DNA from: Streptococcus merionis DSM 19192
Lineage (GTDB): Bacteria > Bacillota > Bacilli > Lactobacillales > Streptococcaceae
Assembly (NCBI RefSeq): GCF_000380085.1
Contig: NZ_KB904557.1
Span: 62,001-126,000 of the forward strand
Length of the DNA stretch: 64,000 bases
Direction: 5' to 3'
Part shown: positions 8,846 through 18,688 of the stretch, in pieces
How positions within the stretch are numbered: the stretch's first letter is position 1
Layout of the letters: each line of letters starts with the position of its first letter
Made by a program: the position numbers and the translations under genes
The notes under the pieces: generated by a model
Told to the model about the DNA's origin: nothing
The model's database searches: none
Seen by the model: only the letters and a program-made list of their open reading frames with translations

Positions 8846-10177
8846 TCAAGCCAAAGCTCCCATAGGATCCCACGGTGCTAGCACGATTGGTTCAGCCTGA
8901 TAGGCAGATAATTCGTCCTCGGTCAGAAATTCTTTTCGAACGACAATTTGGTAGGTGTATTCGTCCATCCAGGCATCGCTAGCAACAAAATAACCTTTTT
9001 CACCGACCTTGTCACCCCAAGAGTTTTCCACTTTCCACTTGAGGGATTGACCGTTCTCATCTAGATCAACACCCGTCAAAACCATGGCATGCGTCATGAG
9101 ACTTTCGCTGTAATCCAGACGACCTGCCTTGTTCTGGGTCAGCTCAAGATCCATTCCTGATGTGAAATCGTAGAGATCTGTAGCCATAACACCAGACTGA
9201 CGGTTGCTGGATTGACCGACATCGCAGCCAAACCAAACCGTTTCACCTGCCTGCATTTGAGCCACGGCCAATTCTTTCAATCGAGACATTTCCACGTTGA
9301 GATAGCGGACATCACGGCTTCCTGCCACATTTCCCAGTAGTTCAACGGTGTAGGACTTGCCGTAAGGTTTGTCAGCTGTCGGAGCATTGATGATAGATAC
9401 GTAATCCTCTAGCTTGATACCGACATATTTGTCGTAAAAGCTGTGCGGGGTCATATCCTTGTCCAAGTGGAAATTGTCATCCTTATCACGGTAGCTAAAG
9501 TCAAACTGGCGCGGTGGCAAGCCCAAATTCATCGCTAAGAAGTTGAAAATCTCCTGCAAGAAAGCATCTTTCTGCTCCTGAATGGCAGATTCAGCTTGAC
9601 CAGACTTGACCATATCACGAAGCTTTTGCGCATCCTGACGCAGGAGTTTGTTGAGGTAGCTGTTCAGCTCGCGACTAGCGCTCGATGACACAGACTCAGG
9701 GTAAGCTGATTTTGGCACAACACCATATTTTTCAAAAAGAGCAACGACCATATCCCACTGGCCGCCATCCTGCTGAGGTGTATCCAGCAAGAACTTGACC
9801 TTGCGACTAGTCAAGTCTTGATCTGCTGTCGCTAGGATTTGCTCCAAGAACCAGTTAGCCTTCTCGTACTTGTCCCAAAAGAAAGTATGGGCTTGAGAGA
9901 GCTCAAAATTTTCCATCTTGTGGGTGCCAATCATGCTGTGACGGAAGGTGTTAAGAGCGGCAAACATCCAGCAGCGGCCTGAAGCCTTCTGGTTAGCCAC
10001 TGGGTCCTTGGTCAGATCAATCGAGAAAACCGGTGTCGTCTCAATAGTCGCCTGACGGCGTTCCAAGGATTTAAGAAGTCCGTTGTGACTGACCGCATTT
10101 TCCACAGCCGCAAAGGTTTTGTTGGCTTCATAAGCCTCATAGAGCTTATTTGTAAAATCTATCTGTAAATCACGCAT
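8846..10177 (-). CDS. pepC: aminopeptidase C, bleomycin hydrolase family (C1B)
   Basis: A 443-residue cytoplasmic cysteine aminopeptidase of full family length. The catalytic Cys69 is in NQKASGRCWMFAALN, the histidine is in THAMVLTGVD and the asparagine is in VENSWGDKVGEKGYF. The C-terminal extension that occupies the active site in this family is present and ends in ALA. Ribosome site GGAGAT is 5 bases before the ATG. It is monocistronic and supplies amino acids from peptides, as pepA does later in the window. Confidence 0.96.
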   Translation of the reverse strand: MRDLQIDFTNKLYEAYEANKTFAAVENAVSHNGLLKSLERRQATIETTPVFSIDLTKDPVANQKASGRCWMFAALNTFRHSMIGTHKMENFELSQAHTFFWDKYEKANWFLEQILATADQDLTSRKVKFLLDTPQQDGGQWDMVVALFEKYGVVPKSAYPESVSSSASRELNSYLNKLLRQDAQKLRDMVKSGQAESAIQEQKDAFLQEIFNFLAMNLGLPPRQFDFSYRDKDDNFHLDKDMTPHSFYDKYVGIKLEDYVSIINAPTADKPYGKSYTVELLGNVAGSRDVRYLNVEMSRLKELAVAQMQAGETVWFGCDVGQSSNRQSGVMATDLYDFTSGMDLELTQNKAGRLDYSESLMTHAMVLTGVDLDENGQSLKWKVENSWGDKVGEKGYFVASDAWMDEYTYQIVVRKEFLTEDELSAYQAEPIVLAPWDPMGALA

Positions 10178-10724
10178 ATGTTATCTCCGTTTCTAAGCGA
10201 CCACTGTCGCTCATGATTATACTGTCCATTATAGCGTTTTTCAGACAAACTGCAACTAATAAGTTAAGGATGGTTAATTTTTTTATAGTTAGTTTTACAG
10301 TATTTACACTTTTAATTTCTACAGAAAATTTCGAAAGCGTGTACTGGTAAAGCATCTAACAGAGTGTTTGGTAGACCAGTTTAAATCGGAATGCCTATAT
10401 TATGTACCTTTAATCCAGGCTCGCTCCGTTAAGTCCGAGACAAATTGTGACCACCCGCATAATCAGGTGGTCACAATTGTCATTTTCACTAAACTATAAA
10501 CCTCTTAAACGCTGATGCCCCAAAAGTGGATAGAACCACTCCCTAGTCTCAAGCTGCTCTCGCTAGATTTGTCACAGACCTGAGTTTAAGTTCAATCCTG
10601 ATTGACCTCTTTAGTTATTTTTATACTAAAATGACGGACAATTAGGACGAAGCAACGAGATATAAATAGTACTCAAGCACAGTAAGATTGACTTAACGAC
10701 ATCCTAAAGTTAAACCAAACAGTA
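10178..10724. other. intergenic region between nadE and pepC
   Basis: 547 bases without a supportable gene. A 61-codon frame near 10170-10355 has no ribosome site and overlaps the pepC start. The region includes the pepC promoter and the strong hairpin at 10438-10482. Confidence 0.5.
10438..10482. terminator. large inverted repeat downstream of nadE
   Basis: GACAAATTGTGACCACC and GGTGGTCACAATTGTC flank a 10-base loop: a 16-17 bp stem with one bulge. The U tract is weak on both strands, so termination of nadE is only likely, not certain. Confidence 0.5.
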
Positions 10725-11549
10725 TTATTTCCAAAAATCATCAAAGACGCTAATCGGTAAGTGGCGCTTGTGCTCGGTTTTGTGCCACCAAGACTCAATC
10801 GTTGCTTGAGCTTCTGGCGAGATTGTCTTACCCTCTAGGTAGTCATCAATATCGGTATAGCTGACACCAAGGGCAACTTCGTCAGTCAAACCTAGCCGCT
10901 CTTCTTCTAAGTCAGCAATCGGCACCTTCTCATAGAGACTAGCATCAGCTCCCAGCACCTTGAGAAGCTCTCGGCCCTGACGTTTATTGAGACGGTAAAG
11001 AGGGATAATATCAGCTGCCCCGTCACCAAACTTGGTAAAAAAGCCTGTGACGTTCTCAGCTGCATGGTCGGTTCCAATGACTGCACCTGCGTGCTGGCCA
11101 GCGACTGCATATTGGGCAATCATACGCTGACGCGCCTTGATATTGCCTTTGTTAAAATCCGAAATGCTCTGACCTGCTGCTTCCAAGGCTGACATCATGC
11201 CATCTGTGGCAGGCTTGATATTGATTGTCAGGCTGACATCTGGCTGGATAAAGGCCAAAGCTTTCTGGGCATCTTCTTCATCAGCCTGAACACCATAAGG
11301 CAAACGAATGGCAATAAACCGGTAAGCATCATCTCCCGTTTCGCTCCGCATTTCCTCAACAGCCATCTGAGCCAGACGCCCTGCCAAGGTCGAGTCCTGC
11401 CCTCCTGAAATTCCTAGAACATAGGTTTTCAAAAAAGGATGCTTGTAAAGGTATTCCTTGAGGAAAACAATCGTTCGTCGCACTTCTTCCTCAGGATTGA
11501 TTTGTGGCTTCACACCCAGCTGCGCGATAATTTTCTCTTGTAAACTCAT
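10725..11549 (-). CDS. nadE: NH3-dependent NAD+ synthetase
   Basis: A 274-residue enzyme that amidates deamido-NAD with ammonia and ATP, the last step of NAD synthesis. The ATP pyrophosphatase P-loop SGGQDST is at residues 48-54, and [23 protein letters not shown] forms the substrate site. The gene overlaps pncB by 4 bases (ATGA), so the two are translationally coupled and form a nicotinate salvage pair. Confidence 0.96.
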   Translation of the reverse strand: MSLQEKIIAQLGVKPQINPEEEVRRTIVFLKEYLYKHPFLKTYVLGISGGQDSTLAGRLAQMAVEEMRSETGDDAYRFIAIRLPYGVQADEEDAQKALAFIQPDVSLTINIKPATDGMMSALEAAGQSISDFNKGNIKARQRMIAQYAVAGQHAGAVIGTDHAAENVTGFFTKFGDGAADIIPLYRLNKRQGRELLKVLGADASLYEKVPIADLEEERLGLTDEVALGVSYTDIDDYLEGKTISPEAQATIESWWHKTEHKRHLPISVFDDFWK

Positions 11550-13012
11550 TGACCAATCTCCTCACTCTGAGCTTGAGCGCGCTTGCGTACTTGATCGATA
11601 AAGGCCATCTTGTTGTCCCAGACGTCTTGAGCCAAATCAACAGGATAAATCTGTGGATTGAGCACGCGTTTGTACTCATCCCATAGTTCATTAAAGGCTG
11701 AACGCGCATAGTTCTGAATTTCTTGTAAACTTGGCAGATTATAGACTAGCTTCCCTTTTTCAAAAATAGGAATCATCAATGGCACTGCGCCGAAGTTTTT
11801 GACCGTTTTATTGATATAGGTATAGGTTGGATGGAACATGAAGATTTCATCCATGGCTGTCACATCTGTATCTGCAAAAGTGACATAGTCCCCTTCAGAC
11901 TTACCCTTATCAAGGCTGGTAATGCGCCATACCTGCTTCTTACCAGGGGTTGATACTTTCTCTGCATTGTTAGAGAGTTTGATGGAATCAACCATGTTCC
12001 CCTCATCATTTTCAACCGACACAATCTTGTAAACTGCACCGAGCGCTGGTTGATCGTATGCTGTAATCAACTTGGTTCCCACACCCCAGATATCAATCTT
12101 AGCCTTTTGCATCTTCAAGTTGAGGATAGTATTTTCATCCAAGTCATTTGAGGCATAAATCTTGGCGTCAGGATAACCCGCCTCATCCAGCTGCTCACGA
12201 ACCTTTTTGGAAATGTAAGCCATGTCCCCTGAATCTATGCGGACACCTTTGAAATGAATCTTGTCTCCCATTTCCTTAGCGACACGAATGGCAGCAGGCA
12301 TACCGACACGCAAGGTGTCGTAAGTATCAACCAAGAAGACACAATCCTTATGGGTCTCTGCATAAGCCTTAAAGGCCTTGTAGTCATCTCCATAAGCCTG
12401 AACTAGGGCGTGCGCATGAGTTCCAGCCACCGGGATGCCAAAGAGCTTGCCTGCCCGAACATTCGATGTTGCTTCTGCGCCACCAATAAAGGCTGCACGC
12501 GTCCCCCAAATAGCCGCATCCATCTCCTGAGCACGACGGGTCCCAAATTCAAGCAAGGGCTCATCACCGATAACGGACTTGATCCGCGCCGCCTTAGTAG
12601 CAATCAACGTCTGGTAATTGATAATGTTAAGCACCGCCGTCTCAACCAACTGACATTGAGCCAAAGGCCCTTCGATTTGCACGATAGGCTCATTGGCAAA
12701 GACCAAGTCCCCTTCACGGGCAGACTTGACCGTGAGCGCCATTTTGAAATCTGCTAGATAGGCTAAAAAGTCCTCAGGATAGCCTTCCTCCCGAAGATAA
12801 GCGAGATCGCTCTCTGTAAAGGACAGATTTTCAAGGTAACGAACCAAACGCTCAAGCCCTGCAAAGACAGCATAACCATTGTTAAAAGGCTGCTTGCGGA
12901 AATAAACCTCAAAAACTGCATGGCGATTGTGGATCTTCTGCTGAAAATAGACCTGCATCATATTAATCTGATAGAGATCCGTGTGCAATGTTAAAGAATC
13001 ATCTGGATACAT
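11546..13012 (-). CDS. pncB: nicotinate phosphoribosyltransferase
   Basis: A 488-residue enzyme converting nicotinate and PRPP to nicotinate mononucleotide. The motifs EFGTRRAQ, the phosphorylated histidine region GTHAHALV and the ribose phosphate site RIDSGD are present. ATG 13012 ([15 protein letters not shown]) was preferred over 13042 because GGAGAG lies directly before it and family proteins start there. It is coupled to nadE. Streptococci usually lack de novo NAD synthesis, so this salvage pair is important. Confidence 0.95.
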   Translation of the reverse strand: MYPDDSLTLHTDLYQINMMQVYFQQKIHNRHAVFEVYFRKQPFNNGYAVFAGLERLVRYLENLSFTESDLAYLREEGYPEDFLAYLADFKMALTVKSAREGDLVFANEPIVQIEGPLAQCQLVETAVLNIINYQTLIATKAARIKSVIGDEPLLEFGTRRAQEMDAAIWGTRAAFIGGAEATSNVRAGKLFGIPVAGTHAHALVQAYGDDYKAFKAYAETHKDCVFLVDTYDTLRVGMPAAIRVAKEMGDKIHFKGVRIDSGDMAYISKKVREQLDEAGYPDAKIYASNDLDENTILNLKMQKAKIDIWGVGTKLITAYDQPALGAVYKIVSVENDEGNMVDSIKLSNNAEKVSTPGKKQVWRITSLDKGKSEGDYVTFADTDVTAMDEIFMFHPTYTYINKTVKNFGAVPLMIPIFEKGKLVYNLPSLQEIQNYARSAFNELWDEYKRVLNPQIYPVDLAQDVWDNKMAFIDQVRKRAQAQSEEIGQ

Positions 13013-13146
13013 AGGCTCTCCTTTGGGCAATATCATGCCCACATTTTATCACGCGAGACCCACAGCGGACTCGCTCAACTATAGTGTTCATTATACCACA
13101 AAGTAAGAGTCGGCATAAGAAAAAGGAACCGGGCACACCAATGCTT

Positions 13147-13195
13147 CTTACAAAACGAGGCTGGGCTCAAGGCCAACCTCACCTCTCATCGTTTA
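13147..13195 (-). repeat. dispersed repeat module overlapping a gene end
   Basis: Minus strand AAACGATGAGAGGTGAGG then TTGGCCTTGAGCCCAGCCTCG matches modules at 30.30 and 53.94 kb. It forms a hairpin. The stop codon of the DUF218 gene is the TGA inside AAACGATGAG of this repeat. Confidence 0.65.
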
Positions 13196-13746
13196 TTTTT
13201 CAAATAATAGTGACCGATTTTAGCAAGTTCTTGGTACAAGATGGCCTTTTGACTGGGATCAGTCGTCCACATTTCTGGACTCACTCCCTTTTCATCTTGA
13301 TATGATTTGATTTGAAAGGTAGTATCTGGCAAAAAATGCTCCTCAAACGTCATAAGCACTCGCCTAGCATGGTAATTTTTGCAGATCAGAATCACCTTTT
13401 GAGGCTTTATGCCTTCTCTTTGACAAAGCTGTGCAGAAAGTCGAGCATTTTCAAAGGTATTTGAGGCATGCTCTTCTAAAAGAAGCTGATTTTTGGAAAT
13501 ACCGATAGAACTGGCATAGGCTGCTAGAAAGTTCGCTTCCGTTTGTCCATCTAACTTAGGATTGACACCGCCAGAAATCAAAACACTCGGTACCAATCCT
13601 TTATCGAGAAGTTCCTTAGCACAGTCAACAGCCGAGGTTTGCGATGTTCCTAGAATGATAGCAAGATCTGCCATTTCTAGCTCATCATTGAAGAAGAAAA
13701 AGGCCGTCATATCCACTTCATGACGGCTGTAGTTGTGATTACCCAT
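13186..13746 (-). CDS. DUF218/YdcF-like family protein
   Basis: Up to 186 residues. The fold starts at ADLAIILG and continues with LISGGVNPKLDGQTEA and EEHASNTFENARLS, the pattern of the DUF218 (YdcF/ElyC-like) family, whose role is not settled; some members act in envelope metabolism. It overlaps the trxB stop by 8 bases, so it is co-transcribed. Starts at 13746, 13710 and 13674 are all possible; I kept the longest, without a good ribosome site. The last codons lie within a dispersed repeat, so the C-terminus may have been remodelled by its insertion. Confidence 0.75.
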   Translation of the reverse strand: MGNHNYSRHEVDMTAFFFFNDELEMADLAIILGTSQTSAVDCAKELLDKGLVPSVLISGGVNPKLDGQTEANFLAAYASSIGISKNQLLLEEHASNTFENARLSAQLCQREGIKPQKVILICKNYHARRVLMTFEEHFLPDTTFQIKSYQDEKGVSPEMWTTDPSQKAILYQELAKIGHYYLKNKR

Positions 13747-14650
13747 GCTCTACGATATAATTGTAGACATTTTGGCCAGCGATAGCACCATCACCGACAG
13801 CTGTTGTGATCTGACGAAGGTGTTTTTGACGGAGGTCGCCGATGGCAAATATACCCGGCACCTTAGTCGCCATCTGCTCATCTGTTACGACCCAGCCAGC
13901 TTCGTCTGTGATAGCAAGATCTGCCACCATCTCGCTAACAGGATCAAGCCCAACATAGATGAAGACACCACCACAAGCAAGTACAGACAACTCGCCTGTT
14001 TGCGTGTCCTTTAGAATAACCATATCAACTTGACGCTCGTTACCCTGAATTTCCTCTACAGTCTTGTTCCATGCAAATCTGATCTTCTCATTGGCAAATG
14101 CACGGTCTTGGATAATCTTTTGGGCACGAAGTTGGTCACGACGATGAACAATGGTCACAGACTTAGCAAATTGGGTCAAGTAAATCGCTTCCTCAACAGC
14201 AGAGTCGCCACCTCCGACAACCACCAAGTCCTGATCACGGAAGAAAGCCCCATCACAGACAGCACAATAAGACACACCACGACTGTTATAATCAATTTCA
14301 CCTGGCACCCCCAGCTGGCGATGGTTAGCACCTGTTGCTAGGATAATGGTTTTAGCATCAAATCGTTGGTCTTCTGTGACAACTGTCTTGTAGTCACCAT
14401 GGTCTTCCACAGCTTGCACAAAACCATAGATGTTTTCAACACCAAATTTTTCCAAAGGTTCATGCATCTTCATAGATAATTCTGGCCCTGAAATCAATTC
14501 ATAGCCAGGATAATTCTCAATATCAGCAGTATTATTCATCTGCCCACCTGGAACGCCACGCTCAATGAGGCCAACCTTGAGGTTGGCACGAGCAGCGTAG
14601 AGAGCTGCAGTCATGCCCGCAGGGCCTGATCCAATAATTAATGTATCGTA
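13739..14650 (-). CDS. trxB: thioredoxin-disulfide reductase
   Basis: A 303-residue flavoprotein that reduces thioredoxin with NADPH. It has the FAD motif IIGSGPAGM, the redox site CAVCDG, the NADPH motif VVGGGDSAVEEA and the C-terminal FAD site GIFAIGDL. ATG 14650 (MYDTLIIGSGPAGM) has AGAAGGAG 5 bases ahead; the longer 314-residue frame is not needed. Downstream is the overlapping DUF218 gene; upstream is DUF4059, a streptococcal neighbour I recognise. Confidence 0.96.
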   Translation of the reverse strand, partial: YDTLIIGSGPAGMTAALYAARANLKVGLIERGVPGGQMNNTADIENYPGYELISGPELSMKMHEPLEKFGVENIYGFVQAVEDHGDYKTVVTEDQRFDAKTIILATGANHRQLGVPGEIDYNSRGVSYCAVCDGAFFRDQDLVVVGGGDSAVEEAIYLTQFAKSVTIVHRRDQLRAQKIIQDRAFANEKIRFAWNKTVEEIQGNERQVDMVILKDTQTGELSVLACGGVFIYVGLDPVSEMVADLAITDEAGWVVTDEQMATKVPGIFAIGDLRQKHLRQITTAVGDGAIAGQNVYNYIVEHG

Positions 14651-14777
14651 CATAAGACTCCTTCTAGAGGTCCGAATGAACACTATTCGAACTTCCTCTT
14701 TTAAAACTTTACAGGACTGGCTGTTTTATTCCATTCCCAGCTCTTCCAATCTAAACGTTAAAGTTTTAGCGCCTGTT

Positions 14778-15002
14778 TTACACCCTGATCATTAAAATAA
14801 TTCCCATAAGTGCAAAAGACAAGATAGGAATGACCATGACAGAAATGAGTAAAACCTCGTAAGTCGAGCTGCGCCTTTCTTTGTCTGTCTTATCCTTTTT
14901 ACGAAATTTGCGCCAAAAAAGGCAAAAAGAGCCAATTACAAACGTTAAGAAAGTCGTTCCTGCCAAACTTTGCAGATAGAGACTTAAAATTCTAGCTAAC
15001 AT
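14778..15002 (-). CDS. DUF4059 family small membrane protein
   Basis: 74 residues from ATG 15002 (MLARILSLYLQ), preceded by GAGGA. Two hydrophobic helices (about 10-28 and 48-70) flank a strongly basic loop (FRKKDKTDKERR). The DUF4059 family is largely streptococcal, of unknown function, and sits between trxB and the amino-acid ABC genes in pneumococcus as I recall. It might be an accessory of either neighbour, but nothing in the sequence proves that. Confidence 0.8.
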   Translation of the reverse strand: MLARILSLYLQSLAGTTFLTFVIGSFCLFWRKFRKKDKTDKERRSSTYEVLLISVMVIPILSFALMGIILMIRV

Positions 15003-15264
15003 ATCATTCCTCAATATTCTGAAAGAAAGTAAACCCTGCACAGCTAATGAAAGGTTTTAACAGTTTCAACAGAGTTTCCCCAGACTGTCACAACTTGCAA
15101 AGCAAGTGCCAAGGGAGAGCCTGAAAGTAACAAAGCAAGGGAACTCTTTCTTAGTTGGTCGGACTTGATTCCACTCTCTCAAACCTTGTCAAGCAAGTAT
15201 CGAACAGGTTGTGCGAGACCTCATCTACTCCAAAACCCACTGCACCATTCTACTACTCATTATA

Positions 15265-16008
15265 TCATGAAAAGTTGCGTTTGTAATTAGCGAAGAATGC
15301 CTTGGTGCGTTCTTCCTTCGGATGATTGATTAACTCATCAGGCGTGCCCTGTTCAATGATGTGACCTTTGTCAAGGAAAAGCACACGATCCGCGACTTGC
15401 TGGATAAAGGCCATGTCATGGCTGACCAAAATCATAGTTTGGCCAGATTCAGCAGCCACCGCGATGGAGCGCTCCACCTCACCGACCAATTCAGGATCTA
15501 AAGCTGAGGTCGGCTCATCCAACAGCAAGACATCAGGTTTCATCGCCAGTGCTCGTGCCAAGCCAACCCGCTGTTTCTGCCCACCTGACAAGTGACGCGG
15601 ATAGTGATTTTCCCGATCTGACATGCCAACCTTGGCCAATTCCTCTTTGGCAATGGCTGTCGCTTCTGCATCGGACATCTTTTTGACCACCTTGAGCCCT
15701 TCCTTGACATTATCAAGCGCCGTTTTACGTCCAAAAAGGTTAAACTGCTGAAAAACCATGGATAATTTGCGACGAAGCGTCAGGATATCATCTTTGGAAA
15801 TGGTCTGAAAATCCACCGTAAAATCATCAATCGAAAGCGTGCCGCTATCGGCCATCTCCAGATAGTTGAGTGAACGCAAAAGAGTTGATTTTCCTGCTCC
15901 TGAGGAACCAACCAAGGCAATCACTTCCCCTTTTTCGACCTCAAAGCTGATGTCATCAAGAACTTTTTGCCCAGAAAAAGATTTCGTTAAATGCGAAATA
16001 CGAATCAT
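15265..16008 (-). CDS. polar amino acid ABC transporter ATP-binding protein
   Basis: 247 residues with Walker A GSSGAGKST, Q-loop VFQQFNLF, signature LSGGQKQRV, Walker B VLLLDEPTSALDP and H-loop VSHD. It energises the permease encoded immediately upstream; stop and start overlap by one base (TAATG). No substrate-binding protein gene is near, so the binding protein must be elsewhere. The family is the GlnQ group; the amino acid cannot be assigned. Confidence 0.93.
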   Translation of the reverse strand: MIRISHLTKSFSGQKVLDDISFEVEKGEVIALVGSSGAGKSTLLRSLNYLEMADSGTLSIDDFTVDFQTISKDDILTLRRKLSMVFQQFNLFGRKTALDNVKEGLKVVKKMSDAEATAIAKEELAKVGMSDRENHYPRHLSGGQKQRVGLARALAMKPDVLLLDEPTSALDPELVGEVERSIAVAAESGQTMILVSHDMAFIQQVADRVLFLDKGHIIEQGTPDELINHPKEERTKAFFANYKRNFS

Positions 16009-16820
16009 TAACGGTCACCTCCTTGAGCTTGGAATTTTTGATTAAGATCTTGCACCTCAGGCGATTGAATGGCCATTTTTCGTTCAACAAACCGACCAAA
16101 CTGCTCAATCAAGATATTGACAATCCAGTACACGATGGCAACCGAGATAAAGCGTTCAAAATAACGATAGTCTCGACCACCCATGATTTGAGCTTGCGCA
16201 TAAATTTCGACAATCCCAGCGCTGAAAGCCAGAGAAGTTCCCTTTGTCAGACCGATTAAATTGTTAATCAAGGTTGGTGTTGCTACAACTGCTGCATTGG
16301 GAATAATCACTCGACTGTAAACCTGAGTATTTGTCATACCGAGACTTCTGGCTGCCTCAATCTCTCCAGAATCGACTGATTGAATAGCTGCCCGCAAGGT
16401 CTCACTGGCATAAGCCGCCTCATTGAAAGCAAAGGCCACAACCACAAAAAGGTAGGCTGGCAGATCATTGATGTTAAAACTAGTTCCAAAGCGCGCATTG
16501 ATCGCCTTAAGAGCTAGAGGAATTCCGTAGTAAGTCAGCATCAGCTGCACCAAAATCGGCGTGCCCCTAAGAAATGACACAAAAAGGGCTTGCAAACGGT
16601 AAATCACTGGTACCTTATTGATTTTGACAATAGCAAAAAGCAGGCCAAGAAGCAAGCCAAAAGCTGCACCACCAAGGGTCAAGCCAATGGTCACTGGAAG
16701 TTTCGTGATAATTTGAGGAAGTCCATCAAAAACAGCTCTCAGGTTAAAAATTTTACCATCTGGAATCAAGGTCATCAAATCCTTGTACCAGTCAGGTGTG
16801 GCACTTAATGTCGTAAACAT
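16008..16820 (-). CDS. polar amino acid ABC transporter permease
   Basis: 270 residues, about five transmembrane helices and the EAA loop EAARSLGMTNTQVYSRVIIPNA (known from EAARSLG...P) that docks the ATPase. Ribosome site GGAGAT precedes the ATG. It lacks the fused substrate-binding domain found in some streptococcal GlnP proteins. It is the first gene of a two-gene operon. Confidence 0.92.
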   Translation of the reverse strand: MFTTLSATPDWYKDLMTLIPDGKIFNLRAVFDGLPQIITKLPVTIGLTLGGAAFGLLLGLLFAIVKINKVPVIYRLQALFVSFLRGTPILVQLMLTYYGIPLALKAINARFGTSFNINDLPAYLFVVVAFAFNEAAYASETLRAAIQSVDSGEIEAARSLGMTNTQVYSRVIIPNAAVVATPTLINNLIGLTKGTSLAFSAGIVEIYAQAQIMGGRDYRYFERFISVAIVYWIVNILIEQFGRFVERKMAIQSPEVQDLNQKFQAQGGDR

Positions 16821-16918
16821 ACAATCTCCATTTCAATCTTACAAAGCCATCACAATCAAGAATTCCAGCTTTGTACAATAATGTTCATTCTAACACAAAT
16901 TGTCACAAAGTCATAAAA

Positions 16919-16960
16919 ATCAGGCTGTTGGAAGCATTAAAAAATCCAATCAACCTGATA
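16919..16960 (-). terminator. terminator of the DEAD-box helicase gene
   Basis: On the minus strand ATCAGG-TTG-ATTGGA pairs with TCCAAC-AG-CCTGAT across an A/T-rich loop, followed by TTTTAT. It lies just past the helicase stop. Confidence 0.7.
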
Positions 16961-16979
16961 ACTTTTACTTATAGCTCAA

Positions 16980-18323
16980 CTAGAAACTCTGACGTTTGGC
17001 CTGACGTTTCGCACGGCTACGTGCACGACTCTCAGCTCGTCTTTCACGTTTCCGCTTCTCATCAATCTTCCAACCGATCTTTTTCTTGTAACCTGGCTTA
17101 ATTTTTTTCTTTTTCTTCTTGACCAAACCAATTAACTCGTTGTCCAGCTTTTTAACTGTCTTCTCACGGTTCGCGCGGCGGTCACGGTCATAGGTATCTT
17201 GAAATTCCCCATCTTTGATCACTTTTGGTACAAAACTGATGCCTAATTTTTCAAGCTCACGAATATCCGCATCATCACTCGGTTGGTAGAGGGTGATGGC
17301 TGTGCCAGACAGCCCATTTCGGCCAGTCCGTCCTACACGGTGGACAAAGAAAGACAAATCCTGCGGAATCGCATCATTAATAATATGACTGACTCCTTCA
17401 ATGTCGATTCCGCGGGCAGCAAGATCCGTCGCTACAATGTACTCAAACTCAAGATTTTTGACCTGATTCATGATCCGTCTACGTTCACGCGGGGCAATGC
17501 CACCATGAATCTTAGCCACGCGCAGGCCATTTGCTACCAAGTAACTATGAAGCTCATCTGCCCGCGTCTTAGTGTTGACAAAAGTCATGGCCAAATAAGG
17601 CTGCATGAGCTTGGTCATCTCTAAAATCTGACTATTTTTATCCCGCCCCTTGGTCGAAATCAACCAGTTGTCAATGGTATCTGAGATGACTGTCTTGGTC
17701 TTGATCTGTTCGATGACAGGATTGGATAGGTATTTTTTGAGGAAGGGTTGGAGCTTCTGTGGAACAGTCGCTGAAAAAACCAGAAATTGAAGATCTTTAG
17801 GAAGGCTGCCAGCAATCTTGTCAACTTCGTTCAAAAAGCCCAGATCCAAAGTCATATCCGCTTCGTCCACAACAAAGATCTTAGCCTTGTGGATAGCCAA
17901 ATCCCCTGACTTGACCAAGTCATAGATACGTCCCGGTGTCCCGATCACAATGTGGGGTTGCTGGTTTCCCAGCTTATCAATTTGACGCCCCTTATCAGTA
18001 CCGCCAACATAGTTAGAAACCCTAATTTCTGTCGGTGAAAATTGAGCGATCTGACGCGCTGCTTGATAGATCTGAGTGGCTAGTTCACGACTCGGAGCCG
18101 TAATAACAGCCTGCACCTGATCCAATTCCTCATCTAGCTTTTCAAAAATCGGTAGCAAGAACGTATGGGTCTTACCCGAACCCGTCTTGGACTCACCGAC
18201 TAAATCGCGACCTGATAAGACCACCGGGATCAATTTCTCCTGAACCTCTGTCGCCTGCTCAAAGCGCAATTCTTCTAGAGCTACGTTGATGTAGTTCTTA
18301 AACTTAAATTTTGTAAATTCCAT
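16980..18323 (-). CDS. cshB: DEAD-box ATP-dependent RNA helicase, CshB-like
   Basis: A 447-residue RNA helicase. Motifs in order: Walker A ESKTGSGKT (about 44-52), PSRELATQ, GTPGRIYD, VVDEADMTLD, SAT, ATDLAARGIDIE and HRVGRTGRNG. A lysine/arginine-rich tail (about 395-447) likely adds RNA binding. Ribosome site AGAGGAG precedes it. CshB of Bacillus acts in cold adaptation and RNA turnover; the gene name is by family resemblance. Confidence 0.88.
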   Translation of the reverse strand: MEFTKFKFKNYINVALEELRFEQATEVQEKLIPVVLSGRDLVGESKTGSGKTHTFLLPIFEKLDEELDQVQAVITAPSRELATQIYQAARQIAQFSPTEIRVSNYVGGTDKGRQIDKLGNQQPHIVIGTPGRIYDLVKSGDLAIHKAKIFVVDEADMTLDLGFLNEVDKIAGSLPKDLQFLVFSATVPQKLQPFLKKYLSNPVIEQIKTKTVISDTIDNWLISTKGRDKNSQILEMTKLMQPYLAMTFVNTKTRADELHSYLVANGLRVAKIHGGIAPRERRRIMNQVKNLEFEYIVATDLAARGIDIEGVSHIINDAIPQDLSFFVHRVGRTGRNGLSGTAITLYQPSDDADIRELEKLGISFVPKVIKDGEFQDTYDRDRRANREKTVKKLDNELIGLVKKKKKKIKPGYKKKIGWKIDEKRKRERRAESRARSRAKRQAKRQSF

Positions 18324-18688
18324 AATCTCCTCTTTAATAAAAAGCCTGAAACACAGACTACCAATTTTGACTCATCCTAATATCCTTTTTATTATACCAG
18401 ATTTTCCAGCATTAATCCCGTACTTTGATGCTAAGACAGAACAAACACCTGAGGATAACTTTTCTGAAATGATCCTTTTCAGTGACTAATTCTGGAATAA
18501 GAATGCCTAGAGCTTCTTTTTTACTAGACTAGTTTGGAAACACATTGAAAAGTCATTCTAAGTTTTCAAATGTTATCACAGTTAACTCTCTCACAATAGA
18601 GGTGATTTTGAAACATTTTTGAGTTCCCGAAACAGTTTATACTCAAAAACAAAAGACTGGACTTAAGCCCAGCCTTTAAACACGATTG
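18324..18688. other. intergenic region, helicase promoter and fba terminator
   Basis: 365 bases with no gene. The left part carries the helicase promoter region; the right end carries the fba terminator. Nothing else was recognised. Confidence 0.5.
18653..18680 (-). terminator. fba terminator
   Basis: Minus strand AAGGCTGGG and CCAGTCTT around CTTAAGT, then TTGTTTTT. It begins about 10 bases past the fba stop. Confidence 0.75.

Noticed and set aside
10170..10355. 61-codon minus-strand frame upstream of pepC
   Set aside because: No ribosome site, overlaps the pepC start, AT-rich low-complexity translation.
13084..13305. 73-codon plus-strand frame near 13.1 kb
   Set aside because: Covers the repeat and the antisense of the DUF218 gene; no ribosome site.
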